64,000 nucleotides of DNA from Spirosoma oryzae (GTDB lineage: Bacteria > Bacteroidota > Bacteroidia > Cytophagales > Spirosomataceae): positions 248,001 to 312,000 of the forward strand of contig NZ_PVTE01000004.1 in NCBI RefSeq assembly GCF_003002825.1, read 5' to 3'. Positions 17,436 through 24,870 of the stretch are shown piece after piece. Position 1 is the stretch's first letter, and every line of letters starts with the position of its first letter. The notes under the pieces were generated by a model that was not told where the DNA came from, did no database searches, and saw only the letters and a list, made by a program, of their open reading frames with translations. The position numbers and the translations under genes were made by a program.

Positions 17436-18932
17436 TTACTCAATACCACCCATCCACTTTTTGAGTTTGCCCGAAAAGAGCAGCAGCAGCGCACCAAAGC
17501 CCAGGCTGAAATAAACGACGCTCAGGAACAACTGCGGCATCTGGGCCACATTCTCTTCATCGAAGCCGCCGGCGAACAGACCGGCAACCAGGTTGCCCAG
17601 CGACGTCCCGACAAACCACAGGCCCATCAGCTGACTGGCATAGCGCTTCGGTGCCAGCTTGGAAAACGAGCTCAGCCCGACCGGACTCAGAAACAGCTCA
17701 GCCAGCGTAAACAGTAAATAAGTCCCGCCCAGATAGATTGGCGACGTGCGTTCACCCGACACCGCAATTTTAGCGGCAAAGACCATGATGATGTAGGCCA
17801 GTCCCAACAGTAACAGACTCGTTGCCATCTTGGCCGGAACCGAGTAATTGACCTTACGATTGGCCAGATAAACCCACAACGATGCCAGCACGGGCGAGAA
17901 AATGACGATAAAGGCAGGGTTCAGGTTCTGAAACCAGCTCGACGGCATCTGCCAGCCAAAGAGTGTCAGGTCGGTGTAGCGATCGGCGAAGATTTGCAGC
18001 GACGACCCCTGCTGCTCGTTACCAGCCCAGTACGCAGCCGACGCCAATAAGAATACGAACAGCACAACGACCCGCTTCTTCTCAACGCTATCCAGCCCAC
18101 CGGCCACCAGAATGTAGACGAAGTAGCTGATGGCAACCAGCGAGATAATGGCTCCCATCGCCTTCGCCAGTCCCTGGGCCGTGGTTAGATCGAGTACACC
18201 CGTCAACTGCAAAACCACAAAAACCGCGACCAGGCCGGCCAGAAAAACAAGCAATGACTTATTCCCACCAGCTGCCGTAGCATCCGCCGTTTCTGACTTG
18301 CGCGGTTCGTTACCGATCTGACTCAGGTGCTTCTGACCCAGTAGCCAGAACGTAATCAGACCGAGTCCCATACCGACGGCGGCCGCTCCGAAACCATAGT
18401 GCCAGCCTACTTTCTGGCCCAGGTAGCCGACAACGGTAATCCCCAGAAACGAGCCGATGTTGATCCCCATGTAAAAGATCGAGAAAGCCGCGTCGCGACG
18501 GGCGCCCCCTTCGGGATACAGCTCACCCACAAGTGTGCTGATATTCGGCTTGAGCAATCCGGTTCCGAGCGCCACGACGGTCAGACCCAGGAAAAACAGC
18601 GACTGACCCGCCGGAAAAGCTAGAATAATATGCCCCAGCATGATGATGATGCCGCCGTACCAGATCGACTTCCGCTGCCCGATCAGGTTGTCGGCAACCC
18701 AGCCACCGGGTAGCGACAGCAGGTAAACCGAAGCCGTGTAGATACCGTAAATGGCAGCACCTTCACTTGCCGTGAGGCCCATACCGCCCCGTACATTGTC
18801 GAGCAGAAAAAGGAGCAGAATAGCCCGCATCCCGTAATAGCTGAACCGCTCCCACATCTCCGTAAAAAAAAGCACGTACAGGCCGGTGGGATGCCCCGTG
18901 CGGGTAATCGGTTTCGCAACTGTTGATTCCAT
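17436..18932 (-). CDS. Proton-dependent oligopeptide transporter (POT/PTR2, MFS)
   Basis: A 498-residue inner-membrane protein with 12 or more hydrophobic segments. TM1 carries the proton-coupling motif ExxER in FTEMWERFSYYGMRAILLL, and the PTR2 signature FYMGINIGSFLG lies near residue 165. Such carriers import di- and tripeptides with protons. The ATG at 18932 (MESTVAKPITRTGHPTG) is chosen because the alternative at 18959 adds only nine residues unlike family members. Upstream is a short divergent spacer shared with the M23 peptidase gene. Confidence 0.93.
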   Translation of the reverse strand: MESTVAKPITRTGHPTGLYVLFFTEMWERFSYYGMRAILLLFLLDNVRGGMGLTASEGAAIYGIYTASVYLLSLPGGWVADNLIGQRKSIWYGGIIIMLGHIILAFPAGQSLFFLGLTVVALGTGLLKPNISTLVGELYPEGGARRDAAFSIFYMGINIGSFLGITVVGYLGQKVGWHYGFGAAAVGMGLGLITFWLLGQKHLSQIGNEPRKSETADATAAGGNKSLLVFLAGLVAVFVVLQLTGVLDLTTAQGLAKAMGAIISLVAISYFVYILVAGGLDSVEKKRVVVLFVFLLASAAYWAGNEQQGSSLQIFADRYTDLTLFGWQMPSSWFQNLNPAFIVIFSPVLASLWVYLANRKVNYSVPAKMATSLLLLGLAYIIMVFAAKIAVSGERTSPIYLGGTYLLFTLAELFLSPVGLSSFSKLAPKRYASQLMGLWFVGTSLGNLVAGLFAGGFDEENVAQMPQLFLSVVYFSLGFGALLLLFSGKLKKWMGGIE

Positions 18933-19059
18933 GTAGTTTATCGTAGTAGAAAAGGGCAAACCGAAGATAATTTGGCCGATTTACCTGAAAAGGAACGGTA
19001 AAGATACCCACGTGCTGTCAATCCGGCAACTAACTTGCGTGCGTAACCAATCGGCTGCT

Positions 19060-19722
19060 ATGCTGCTTCCCTTCGATTTCTCAACGGACCCGTTTCTCAT
19101 CCTGGATTTTTCAGCCACAAACCCCGATCTCGCCCCTAACCGCCAACCACCCCTTGACCTGACGAACACGGCCGCTTTTACCGATTATGTGTTTGGTACG
19201 CTGCGGGCAGCAGGCGCGCGCGTCGGGGTGGGTGGTTATAATGAGCACCGGGTTATCTACCGCCGTAGCCCACATTTTCAGCAGGCCACGCAATCACCAC
19301 GCGAAATCCATTTGGGCATCGACCTGTGGGCTGACGCGGGAACGCCGGTGTTTTCGCCCCTGGACGGTGTCGTTCACAGTTTTCAGGACAACGCCAACTT
19401 CGGCGACTACGGGCCAACCATCATTCTTGAGCACACCTATGAGGGTAAACCGCTGTACAGTTTGTACGGCCACCTAACCCGCTCATCGCTCGATGGGTTA
19501 TACGAAGGGAAACCGGTTCGGGCGGGCGACAAACTGGCCGAGATTGGCCCCTACCCGGAGAACGGCGACTGGCCCCCGCACCTGCATTTCCAGCTGATGA
19601 CGGACATGTTCGGCCATCGGGGCGACTTTCCCGGCGTCTGCTCCCTTACCGACCGCGCATACTATCTATCGATCTGCCCCGACCCGAATCAGTTATTGCA
19701 CATTCCGGGTTTGTCGCAATAG
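19060..19722 (+). CDS. M23-family peptidase (LytM-like)
   Basis: About 220 residues. The zinc-site motifs of M23 are present: HLGIDLWADAGTPVFSPLDG (HxxxD) and PPHLHFQL (HxH), with YSLYGHLTR between them. M23 enzymes cut peptide cross-links in peptidoglycan. No clear signal peptide is visible with either the ATG at 19060 or the GTG at 19012, so export, if any, is unexplained; some cytoplasmic M23-domain proteins with other roles exist in this phylum. Confidence 0.88.
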   Translation: MLLPFDFSTDPFLILDFSATNPDLAPNRQPPLDLTNTAAFTDYVFGTLRAAGARVGVGGYNEHRVIYRRSPHFQQATQSPREIHLGIDLWADAGTPVFSPLDGVVHSFQDNANFGDYGPTIILEHTYEGKPLYSLYGHLTRSSLDGLYEGKPVRAGDKLAEIGPYPENGDWPPHLHFQLMTDMFGHRGDFPGVCSLTDRAYYLSICPDPNQLLHIPGLSQ

Positions 19723-19738
19723 GCTACCATTTAATCAC

Positions 19739-19788
19739 AATCTCTCTTCTAAACTTTCAAAATATTTTGAAAGTTTAGAAGAGAGATT
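19739..19788. promoter_or_regulatory. Perfect 50-bp palindrome, probable GbsR/MarR-type operator
   Basis: Bases 19739-19763 are the exact reverse complement of 19764-19788, with no spacer. The centre contains TTTCA-N8-TGAAA (19755-19772). It lies 12 bases before the ATG of the regulator gene, so it could be an operator for autoregulation. The same TTTCA-N8-TGAAA pattern recurs before the next gene. As RNA it would also form a very long hairpin. Confidence 0.7.
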
Positions 19789-19800
19789 TACATTTGGATC

Positions 19801-20301
19801 ATGACATTTGAGGAGGCAAAAGATACATTTATTCATACCTGGGGGACGCTGGCAACCCAATGGGGCATCAGTCGGTCGATGGCGCAGCTACACGCGCTAT
19901 TGCTGATTTCGCCCAACCCCATGAGCACGGAGGAGATCATGGAGCAGCTTCAGATTTCACGCGGCAACGCCAGCATGACCTTGCGCGACCTGATGGACTG
20001 GGGCCTGATCTCAAAGCAGCTTAAACCGGGTGAACGCAAAGAATTTTTCTGGGCGGAAAAAGACATCTGGAAAGTGGCCCGGCAGGTGGCAAAGGAACGC
20101 CGTCGTCGTGAGATCACCCCGGTTGTCGAGGTCCTGAACGAGCTTAAAAACATTCCTACCGATACGCCCGAAGCGCAGGAATTTCAGCGCGTTATGACGG
20201 GTCTGAGTAATGTCGTCGGTTTTGCCGATAACACGCTTAACGCGGTTATCAAGGCTGAAGAGAACTGGCTGATGAGCCAGTTTCTAAAAGTATTCCGTTA
20301 A
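19801..20301 (+). CDS. GbsR/MarR-like winged-helix transcriptional regulator
   Basis: A 166-residue regulator of the GbsR-like branch of MarR. The wHTH is LLLISPNPMSTEEIMEQLQISRGNASMTLRDLMDWGLISK, followed by the wing LKPGERKEFFWAEKD and a helical dimerisation C-terminus. Family members often control osmolyte or membrane genes and repress their own promoter. Here the gene sits between two copies of a TTTCA-N8-TGAAA motif, suggesting self-regulation and control of the downstream membrane-protein genes. Effector unknown. Confidence 0.92.
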   Translation: MTFEEAKDTFIHTWGTLATQWGISRSMAQLHALLLISPNPMSTEEIMEQLQISRGNASMTLRDLMDWGLISKQLKPGERKEFFWAEKDIWKVARQVAKERRRREITPVVEVLNELKNIPTDTPEAQEFQRVMTGLSNVVGFADNTLNAVIKAEENWLMSQFLKVFR

Positions 20302-20316
20302 TTTTTTTGTTACTAT

Positions 20317-20336
20317 ATTTCAATAATTTCTGAAAT
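20317..20336. promoter_or_regulatory. Second TTTCA-N8-TGAAA palindromic site
   Basis: ATTTCA (20317-20322) and TGAAAT (20331-20336) are separated by 8 bases, the same half-sites and spacing as in the centre of the 50-bp palindrome at 19739-19788. It lies 9 bases before the ATG at 20346. Likely a target of the adjacent GbsR-like protein. Confidence 0.55.
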
Positions 20337-20345
20337 TTTAAAATC

Positions 20346-20846
20346 ATGAAAAACATAGTTTCTTTATCAGAAGAGCAGCAATGCATTTACTGTACTTGGG
20401 TGTTTGGTCCGGTTGTAGCGCTTGTGTTGAGTCTCCCAACAGGTTATGTAGCTATACTACTTTTACCCCTTCTGCTGACAATAGGCTACTACATATTCTT
20501 CAACCAATATTCGTCAGCCAGGTATCCTGCCTGGTATCTCCTTACGTTGCCACTAACGGTGTACATATGGCTGAGGTGGGGGCTCGCTACTGGCAACTTA
20601 CCTCTCCTACTCGCCTATCACGTTGGTCAGTTGATCAATTCATTTACGATTCCGCTCATTTTCAAGAAAGACTACACGGATACATTTATTGGCTGGCTAG
20701 TCGCGCATACGGCAGCGTTGCTTGTCTGGCTTATCCTTCACGCCTTACTCCAGCCACACGACGATTTTTTAATCTATGTGATTATAGGGCTGATCGCGCA
20801 GAGCCTGAGTGGTTTTTTTTTGTTCGGCAGGTATGCCGTCCGTTGA
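20346..20846 (+). CDS. Unknown multi-pass membrane protein
   Basis: 166 residues, not recognised. About five hydrophobic segments are visible (WVFGPVVALVLSL, VAILLLPLLLTIGYYIFF, YLLTLPLTVYIWL, FIGWLVAHTAALLVWLILHAL, FLIYVIIGLIAQSLSGFFLF). A short N-terminus has a Cys pair (CIYC). Codons are clearly more AT-rich than in surrounding genes, as in the regulator spacer. Placed directly behind the GbsR-like regulator with a possible operator in front, it is probably that regulator's target. An overlapping frame (20381-20878) is a shadow. Confidence 0.78.
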   Translation: MKNIVSLSEEQQCIYCTWVFGPVVALVLSLPTGYVAILLLPLLLTIGYYIFFNQYSSARYPAWYLLTLPLTVYIWLRWGLATGNLPLLLAYHVGQLINSFTIPLIFKKDYTDTFIGWLVAHTAALLVWLILHALLQPHDDFLIYVIIGLIAQSLSGFFLFGRYAVR

Positions 20847-20886
20847 TCAGCAATCTATTACTCAACAGCTTATGCTAATAAACACC

Positions 20887-21177
20887 ATGCAGCGAACCAA
20901 TTTTCTGCCCTTATTCAGTTTACTTGTTTTGCTTTCTCCCTTAGTCTACGCGCTTTACCTGTTCATTTCTCGTAGCACGATCCCACCAGACTGGACTTGG
21001 TGGCTTATCTACTATGTATTTCTACTGGCCGGCCCTTTTCTGATTGGGTATGGAATGATGGTTTACCCCCACAAACAGCACCGAATACTATCCTGGGTTG
21101 CCTTTACTATTGGGGGCGGGTTGACTATTTATTTCCTATGGCTGTTCGTAGTGGCCCCTCTTCTAGGAAGCAACTAA
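20887..21177 (+). CDS. Small unknown membrane protein
   Basis: About 96 residues with three hydrophobic segments (FLPLFSLLVLLSPLVYALYLF, WLIYYVFLLAGPFLIGYGMMV, WVAFTIGGGLTIYFLWLFVVA). No family recognised. It follows the other unknown membrane protein by 40 bases and shares its AT-rich codon use, so the two are probably one unit. ATG 20872 is an alternative start. Confidence 0.72.
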   Translation: MQRTNFLPLFSLLVLLSPLVYALYLFISRSTIPPDWTWWLIYYVFLLAGPFLIGYGMMVYPHKQHRILSWVAFTIGGGLTIYFLWLFVVAPLLGSN

Positions 21178-21328
21178 GGGAAACGGTTCAATAGTCTAAA
21201 ATGCCAGCTTGAACTGTACAAAATGATTGGCTTGTCATCTGTACTGACAACCCCCGCAGACATCAACCGCTTATACCATTCACAAAATAGTATCAGTCAA
21301 CGCAGTCAGGCCACTACCACAAATAACC

Positions 21329-21353
21329 CTAAACGGTTTTTGAAACCGTTTAG
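21329..21353. repeat. CTAAACGGTTT palindrome, copy 1
   Basis: Two 11-base arms (CTAAACGGTTT and AAACCGTTTAG) flank TTG. The element lies 2 bases from the stop of the minus-strand VOC gene, so it may act as its 3' hairpin although there is no T tract. A longer copy occurs at 41701-41731. Confidence 0.8.
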
Positions 21354-21355
21354 AT

Positions 21356-21745
21356 CTACATTGGCTGAATCATGTCCCAGAGGTTACCATACAAATCGGC
21401 AAAGACCGCGACGGTTCCGTAAGGCTCCTCGACTGGATCTCGGGAAAACAGCACGCCCGCTGCCCGCATGGCATTGTAATCACGCCAGAAATCGTCGGTG
21501 TACAGAAACAGAAAAACGCGTCCGCCCGTCTGATTACCAACCCGGCTGCGTTGCTCGTCGGAATCGGCGTGGGCCAGCAACAGGCTGAAACCGGCGCTAC
21601 CCCGTGGGGCTACGCGCACCCATCGTTTGGTAGCACTCAGGCGGGTGTCTTCCAGTAAATCGAACGACAGTTTCTGCGTGTAAAACGCAATGGCCTCGTC
21701 ATAATCGTGGACGAGCAATGCCAGCTGACCAATGTGTTGACTCAT
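21356..21745 (-). CDS. VOC-superfamily protein (glyoxalase/bleomycin-resistance-like)
   Basis: A 129-residue single-domain protein. The N-terminus IGQLALLVHDYDEAIAFYTQKLSFDLLEDT and the C-terminus VEEPYGTVAVFADLYGNLWDMIQP are typical of the VOC fold with two beta-alpha-beta-beta-beta modules. A metal site is plausible (His4 region, Glu in VEEPYG, Asp in FADLYGN). The reaction cannot be named. It is divergent from the SMP-30-like lipoprotein gene. Confidence 0.9.
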   Translation of the reverse strand: MSQHIGQLALLVHDYDEAIAFYTQKLSFDLLEDTRLSATKRWVRVAPRGSAGFSLLLAHADSDEQRSRVGNQTGGRVFLFLYTDDFWRDYNAMRAAGVLFSRDPVEEPYGTVAVFADLYGNLWDMIQPM

Positions 21746-21850
21746 GCCGAAAAGACACCGCCTTCCTCCGGGCAGTTCCCGCTAGCTATGCTTTACAACA
21801 TTTACGGTGGGCAGCCGGTTAGGCAATCGGTTCTTACTCAACGATACACA

Positions 21851-22954
21851 ATGAAACAATTCCTGATTCCGGCCCTGCTCAGTCTTAGCCTGGTCACCAG
21901 CTGCCAGAAAAAAGAAAACAGCGACAGCACCTCCGCTGGCAATGAAACCGACACGTCGGCCCAGACGGTAGCGACGATCGGTGATCCGAAACTGCTGTAC
22001 ACGCTGGCAGCCCAGTACAACACCCCCGACGGCCTGGCCATTGGCCCCGATAGTTCGATCTATCTGTCGGTTCCGAACCTGGCGAACAACACCTATCCCG
22101 GTGTCATCGTGAAGTTTGCGGCCGACTCAGTTCAGCTGTTTACCACACTACCGCCACAGCCCGATACAAAACACGCTGCACCGATGGACCTCGCTTTCGG
22201 TCCGGACGGAAATCTGTATTATGCCGAAAATCAGTACGAAAATAGCAAAGACTATAAGTCACGGCTGATGCGGATTACGATGCAAAACGGCAAGCCGGGT
22301 AAAATCGAACCGGTCGTCGTTAACTTCGGACTAGCCAACGCCGTAGTCTGGAAAGGCAACACCATTTATCTGACAGACAGTCAGTGGGACATGCCCGACA
22401 ACGACAAGGGCAGTGCCGTTTTTCACTTCAAGCTGGACGAATTGAATAAAGGTACCGTTTCGCTAAAACCGAAGACGATGGACCCGCACGTGCTGGCAAC
22501 GTTTACAACTACCGTTAACGAAACCGGCGTCGACAACGGAGCCGACGGGCTGGACTACGACAGCAAGGGCAACTTCTACACCGGTTCGTTTGGCGACGGC
22601 ACGCTTTATAAACTGACGCTCAAACCAGATGGTACACTGGCATCGAAAGAAACCGTGAAGGTCAGTACGCCCATTAGCTGCGTCGACGGCCTGATTGTCG
22701 ACCGCCGGACCGACAAGCTATACGTCTGTAATTCCCGCACCAACGCTATTCAGGTCGTTGATCCGAATGGAACGGTCAGCACCCTGGTACAGAACCCTGA
22801 TACCGATGGTAAAGACGGCCGGGTCGATCAGCCCGCCGAGGTTCTGCTGAAAGGTAATCGACTGTACATCACCGACTTCGACAAACCGGAAAAGCACTTC
22901 GTCAACAAGAAAGCCGATCAGATACATACGATGTCGTACATCGATTTGAAGTAA
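21851..22954 (+). CDS. Lipoprotein with SMP-30/gluconolactonase-like (NHL) beta-propeller
   Basis: A 367-residue lipoprotein with the lipobox LSLVTSC within the first 20 residues. The mature part has repeated propeller strands with Asp-rich loops: YNTPDGLAIGPDSSIYLSVP, MDLAFGPDGNLYYAENQY, GADGLDYDSKGNFYTGSFGDG and VDGLIVDRRTDKLYVCNSRT. SMP-30-like proteins bind a metal and hydrolyse lactones, but many are only binding proteins. The ATG at 21851 is selected because it starts at the signal peptide; the frame is open further upstream into the divergent gene. Confidence 0.88.
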   Translation: MKQFLIPALLSLSLVTSCQKKENSDSTSAGNETDTSAQTVATIGDPKLLYTLAAQYNTPDGLAIGPDSSIYLSVPNLANNTYPGVIVKFAADSVQLFTTLPPQPDTKHAAPMDLAFGPDGNLYYAENQYENSKDYKSRLMRITMQNGKPGKIEPVVVNFGLANAVVWKGNTIYLTDSQWDMPDNDKGSAVFHFKLDELNKGTVSLKPKTMDPHVLATFTTTVNETGVDNGADGLDYDSKGNFYTGSFGDGTLYKLTLKPDGTLASKETVKVSTPISCVDGLIVDRRTDKLYVCNSRTNAIQVVDPNGTVSTLVQNPDTDGKDGRVDQPAEVLLKGNRLYITDFDKPEKHFVNKKADQIHTMSYIDLK

Positions 22955-22969
22955 GTCGCTCTGGTACGT

Positions 22970-23020
22970 CAGCCGGGCCTGTGTCATTCGATAAAGATCG
23001 AGTGACTTCAGGCCCGGCTG
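22970..23020 (+). terminator. Stem-loop after the SMP-30-like gene
   Basis: CAGCCGGGCCTG (22970-22981) pairs with CAGGCCCGGCTG (23009-23020), and the inner bases extend the pairing (GTCATTCG with CGAGTGAC, imperfect). It lies 15 bases after the stop at 22954. The downstream tail (TTGGTTTAG) is only weakly T-rich, so it may be a terminator or an mRNA-end hairpin. Confidence 0.5.
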
Positions 23021-23055
23021 TTGGTTTAGTGATAAACAAAACCAGAAACGTACTC

Positions 23056-24150
23056 ATGCCACAAGCGCCCGCTGATTTCAAGCCGCTACGTTACGACCCT
23101 GCCTACGAACAACCCGAACCCGACGAAGCCGAGACAATCCAGGAAATTATGGATACGATGGCCGAGATTCAGCGCAAGACGTATCAATCGCAAGGCCATG
23201 CCATCCGGAGTGTACACGCCAAAAGCCACGCCATTTTGAAAGGTGAGCTGGACGTGTACGACAACCTGCCTCCTTACCTGGCGCAGGGCTTTTTCGCGAA
23301 GCCCGGCAAATACGCGATCATCGCCCGTATCTCTACCCAGCCAGGCGACGTGCTACCCGACAGCGTATCGACACCCCGTGGTATTTCATTTAAAGTACTG
23401 GGCGTAGAAGGCGAACACTTACCCGGCGCCGATGAGTCGACAACGCAGGATTTCATTGTGGTGAACAGCCCTGTTTTCCCGCAGAAGTTAAAAGATTTCC
23501 TGAGCGGACTCAAACGGTTCGATGCACTAACCAACAAAGCTGAAGGGTTCAAGGAGGTATTCTCCAAAACGTTACGCGCGGCTGGTGAAGTCGTTGAATC
23601 CGTGACTGGCTCCGATGAGGGCGTAATGGCGGGTATGGGCGGACAGCTAGCCAGACATCCGATGGGCGACACGTATTATTCGCAGGGTGCTTATCTGTAC
23701 GGCGATTACATGGCCAAATTTGCGCTGACGCCCGTATCACCCAACCTGACCTCGCTGAAAGGGCAGGACATCGACGTCGATAGCGATAAAGACGCCCTTC
23801 GCCATCTGCTGAAAGACTTTTTCGCCACCAACGGGGGCGAGTGGGAATTCGGCGTACAACTATCGACAGACATTGAAAAGATGCCGGTCGAAGACGCGTC
23901 GGTGGAGTGGCCCGAGGATGAAAGTCCCTATCTCACTGTCGGCAAAGTGACGTTTCAACCGCAGGATGCGTGGGCGGCTGAGAACGTGGCCGTTGTTGAA
24001 GACAAGATGTACTTCAGCCCGTGGCACGGTCTGGCCGCGCACCGGCCGCTGGGGTCCATTCAGCGGGCGCGCAAAGCGCCGTACAAAGCCTCAGCCGAGT
24101 TCCGCCGGAGCATGTATGGAAAAGTGGAGAATCCAGACGAGCAGAAGTAG
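23056..24150 (+). CDS. Catalase-family heme protein (SrpA-like, short)
   Basis: A 364-residue protein of the catalase superfamily, shorter than canonical catalases (about 480). The catalytic His region is SVHAKSHAILKGEL and the distal Asn lies in FIVVNSPVF. The family segment VSTPRGISFKVLGVEGE is present, and the region AWAAENVAVVEDKMYFSPWHGLAAHRPLGSIQRAR matches the conserved C-terminal part of catalase-like proteins. No signal peptide with the ATG at 23056; the GTG at 22981 lies inside the upstream hairpin. Peroxide removal or another heme-dependent peroxidation is likely. A strong terminator follows. Confidence 0.88.
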   Translation: MPQAPADFKPLRYDPAYEQPEPDEAETIQEIMDTMAEIQRKTYQSQGHAIRSVHAKSHAILKGELDVYDNLPPYLAQGFFAKPGKYAIIARISTQPGDVLPDSVSTPRGISFKVLGVEGEHLPGADESTTQDFIVVNSPVFPQKLKDFLSGLKRFDALTNKAEGFKEVFSKTLRAAGEVVESVTGSDEGVMAGMGGQLARHPMGDTYYSQGAYLYGDYMAKFALTPVSPNLTSLKGQDIDVDSDKDALRHLLKDFFATNGGEWEFGVQLSTDIEKMPVEDASVEWPEDESPYLTVGKVTFQPQDAWAAENVAVVEDKMYFSPWHGLAAHRPLGSIQRARKAPYKASAEFRRSMYGKVENPDEQK

Positions 24151-24173
24151 TCGCTCAACACGGATAGATACAG

Positions 24174-24203
24174 AAAACACCGGGCGAAACCCGGTGTTTT
24201 TTT
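24174..24203 (+). terminator. Rho-independent terminator of the catalase-like gene
   Basis: An ACACCGGG / CCCGGTGT stem with a short CGAAA-type loop is followed by seven T (24197-24203). It lies 24 bases after the stop at 24150. Flanking A and T runs extend the stem. Confidence 0.9.
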
Positions 24204-24258
24204 GTGCGGAAAGAAGCCGTGCAAACCAACATTCTTCCTGCTTTATTAACTACGATAC

Positions 24259-24705
24259 TCAAGAACCTTTCTGACCGCGAAGGTACACTTTATTGCCTTT
24301 CTTGTTGATGTAAAATTTGCCACCCCGTGGGCCGGTCATTACGGCTTCCCCGTTCGGCCCTTTCATCGACTTGTCGACGGGCGCTTTGTAGTCGGCGGGG
24401 GTTGCCTTTTCCTCCTTCATGGCTTCTTTACCGGCCATCGCTCCTTCCTTGGCTGACTTTGTTTCTGCCTTGGCCGCTTTCTTGGCCGACGCATCATCCA
24501 GCTTCATTTCTTTCTTTGCCTTCGCTTCCGATGGCGGCATGGCAGCCGTGGCATTGGCCGCGTCGCGCTTGGCTGCTTTGGCCGCCCGTGCTTTCGCCAT
24601 GCGGTCGTTGACCGACATGGTACCGGTAGCGGGCGTTTGGGCTAACGTACTCAGACAAAGGCATAGCAAGCCGAGCAAAACAGGGAATCGAACGAGTGCT
24701 TTCAT
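24259..24705 (-). CDS. Small secreted Ala/Lys-rich protein with PBCV-type basic adaptor motif
   Basis: 148 residues. A signal peptide (MKALVRFPVLLGLLCLCLSTLAQ) precedes a low-complexity region of alternating Ala, Lys, Glu and Met (RAAKAAKRDAANATAAMPPS, AKKAAKAETKSAKEG). The C-terminal 30 residues contain GPRGGKFYINKKGNKVYL, which matches the short PBCV-specific basic adaptor motif (PF08789) known from chlorovirus and some bacterial proteins. Function unknown; the basic motif is thought to be an adaptor or targeting module. ATG 24705 is used rather than 24747 because it starts the signal peptide. Confidence 0.8.
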   Translation of the reverse strand: MKALVRFPVLLGLLCLCLSTLAQTPATGTMSVNDRMAKARAAKAAKRDAANATAAMPPSEAKAKKEMKLDDASAKKAAKAETKSAKEGAMAGKEAMKEEKATPADYKAPVDKSMKGPNGEAVMTGPRGGKFYINKKGNKVYLRGQKGS

Positions 24706-24841
24706 GGTTTTGTCAGATTGGGTGAGAACTGGACTAAGCAGCAGCAATGATGTTTATTTTTTCGTGAATGTCAATTAATTAGCCATTAAACCTGCGTAGC
24801 GGACTCAACCGGAAAACGACCGGTATCTCGTGCTTTTTTCG

Positions 24842-24849
24842 TAAATTTG
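24842..24849 (+). promoter_or_regulatory. -7 box TAAATTTG before recQ
   Basis: An exact TAnnTTTG match 21 bases upstream of the recQ ATG at 24871. No clear TTG at the -33 position. An upstream TTG codon at 24847 overlaps the box and is therefore unlikely to be the start. Confidence 0.5.
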
Positions 24850-24870
24850 ATAGATTCATTCGATTGCCCT

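Noticed and set aside
20381-20878. 165-codon frame overlapping the unknown membrane protein
   Set aside because: The other frame (20346-20846) has regular hydrophobic segments and an operator-like site before its ATG; this frame has no such pattern.
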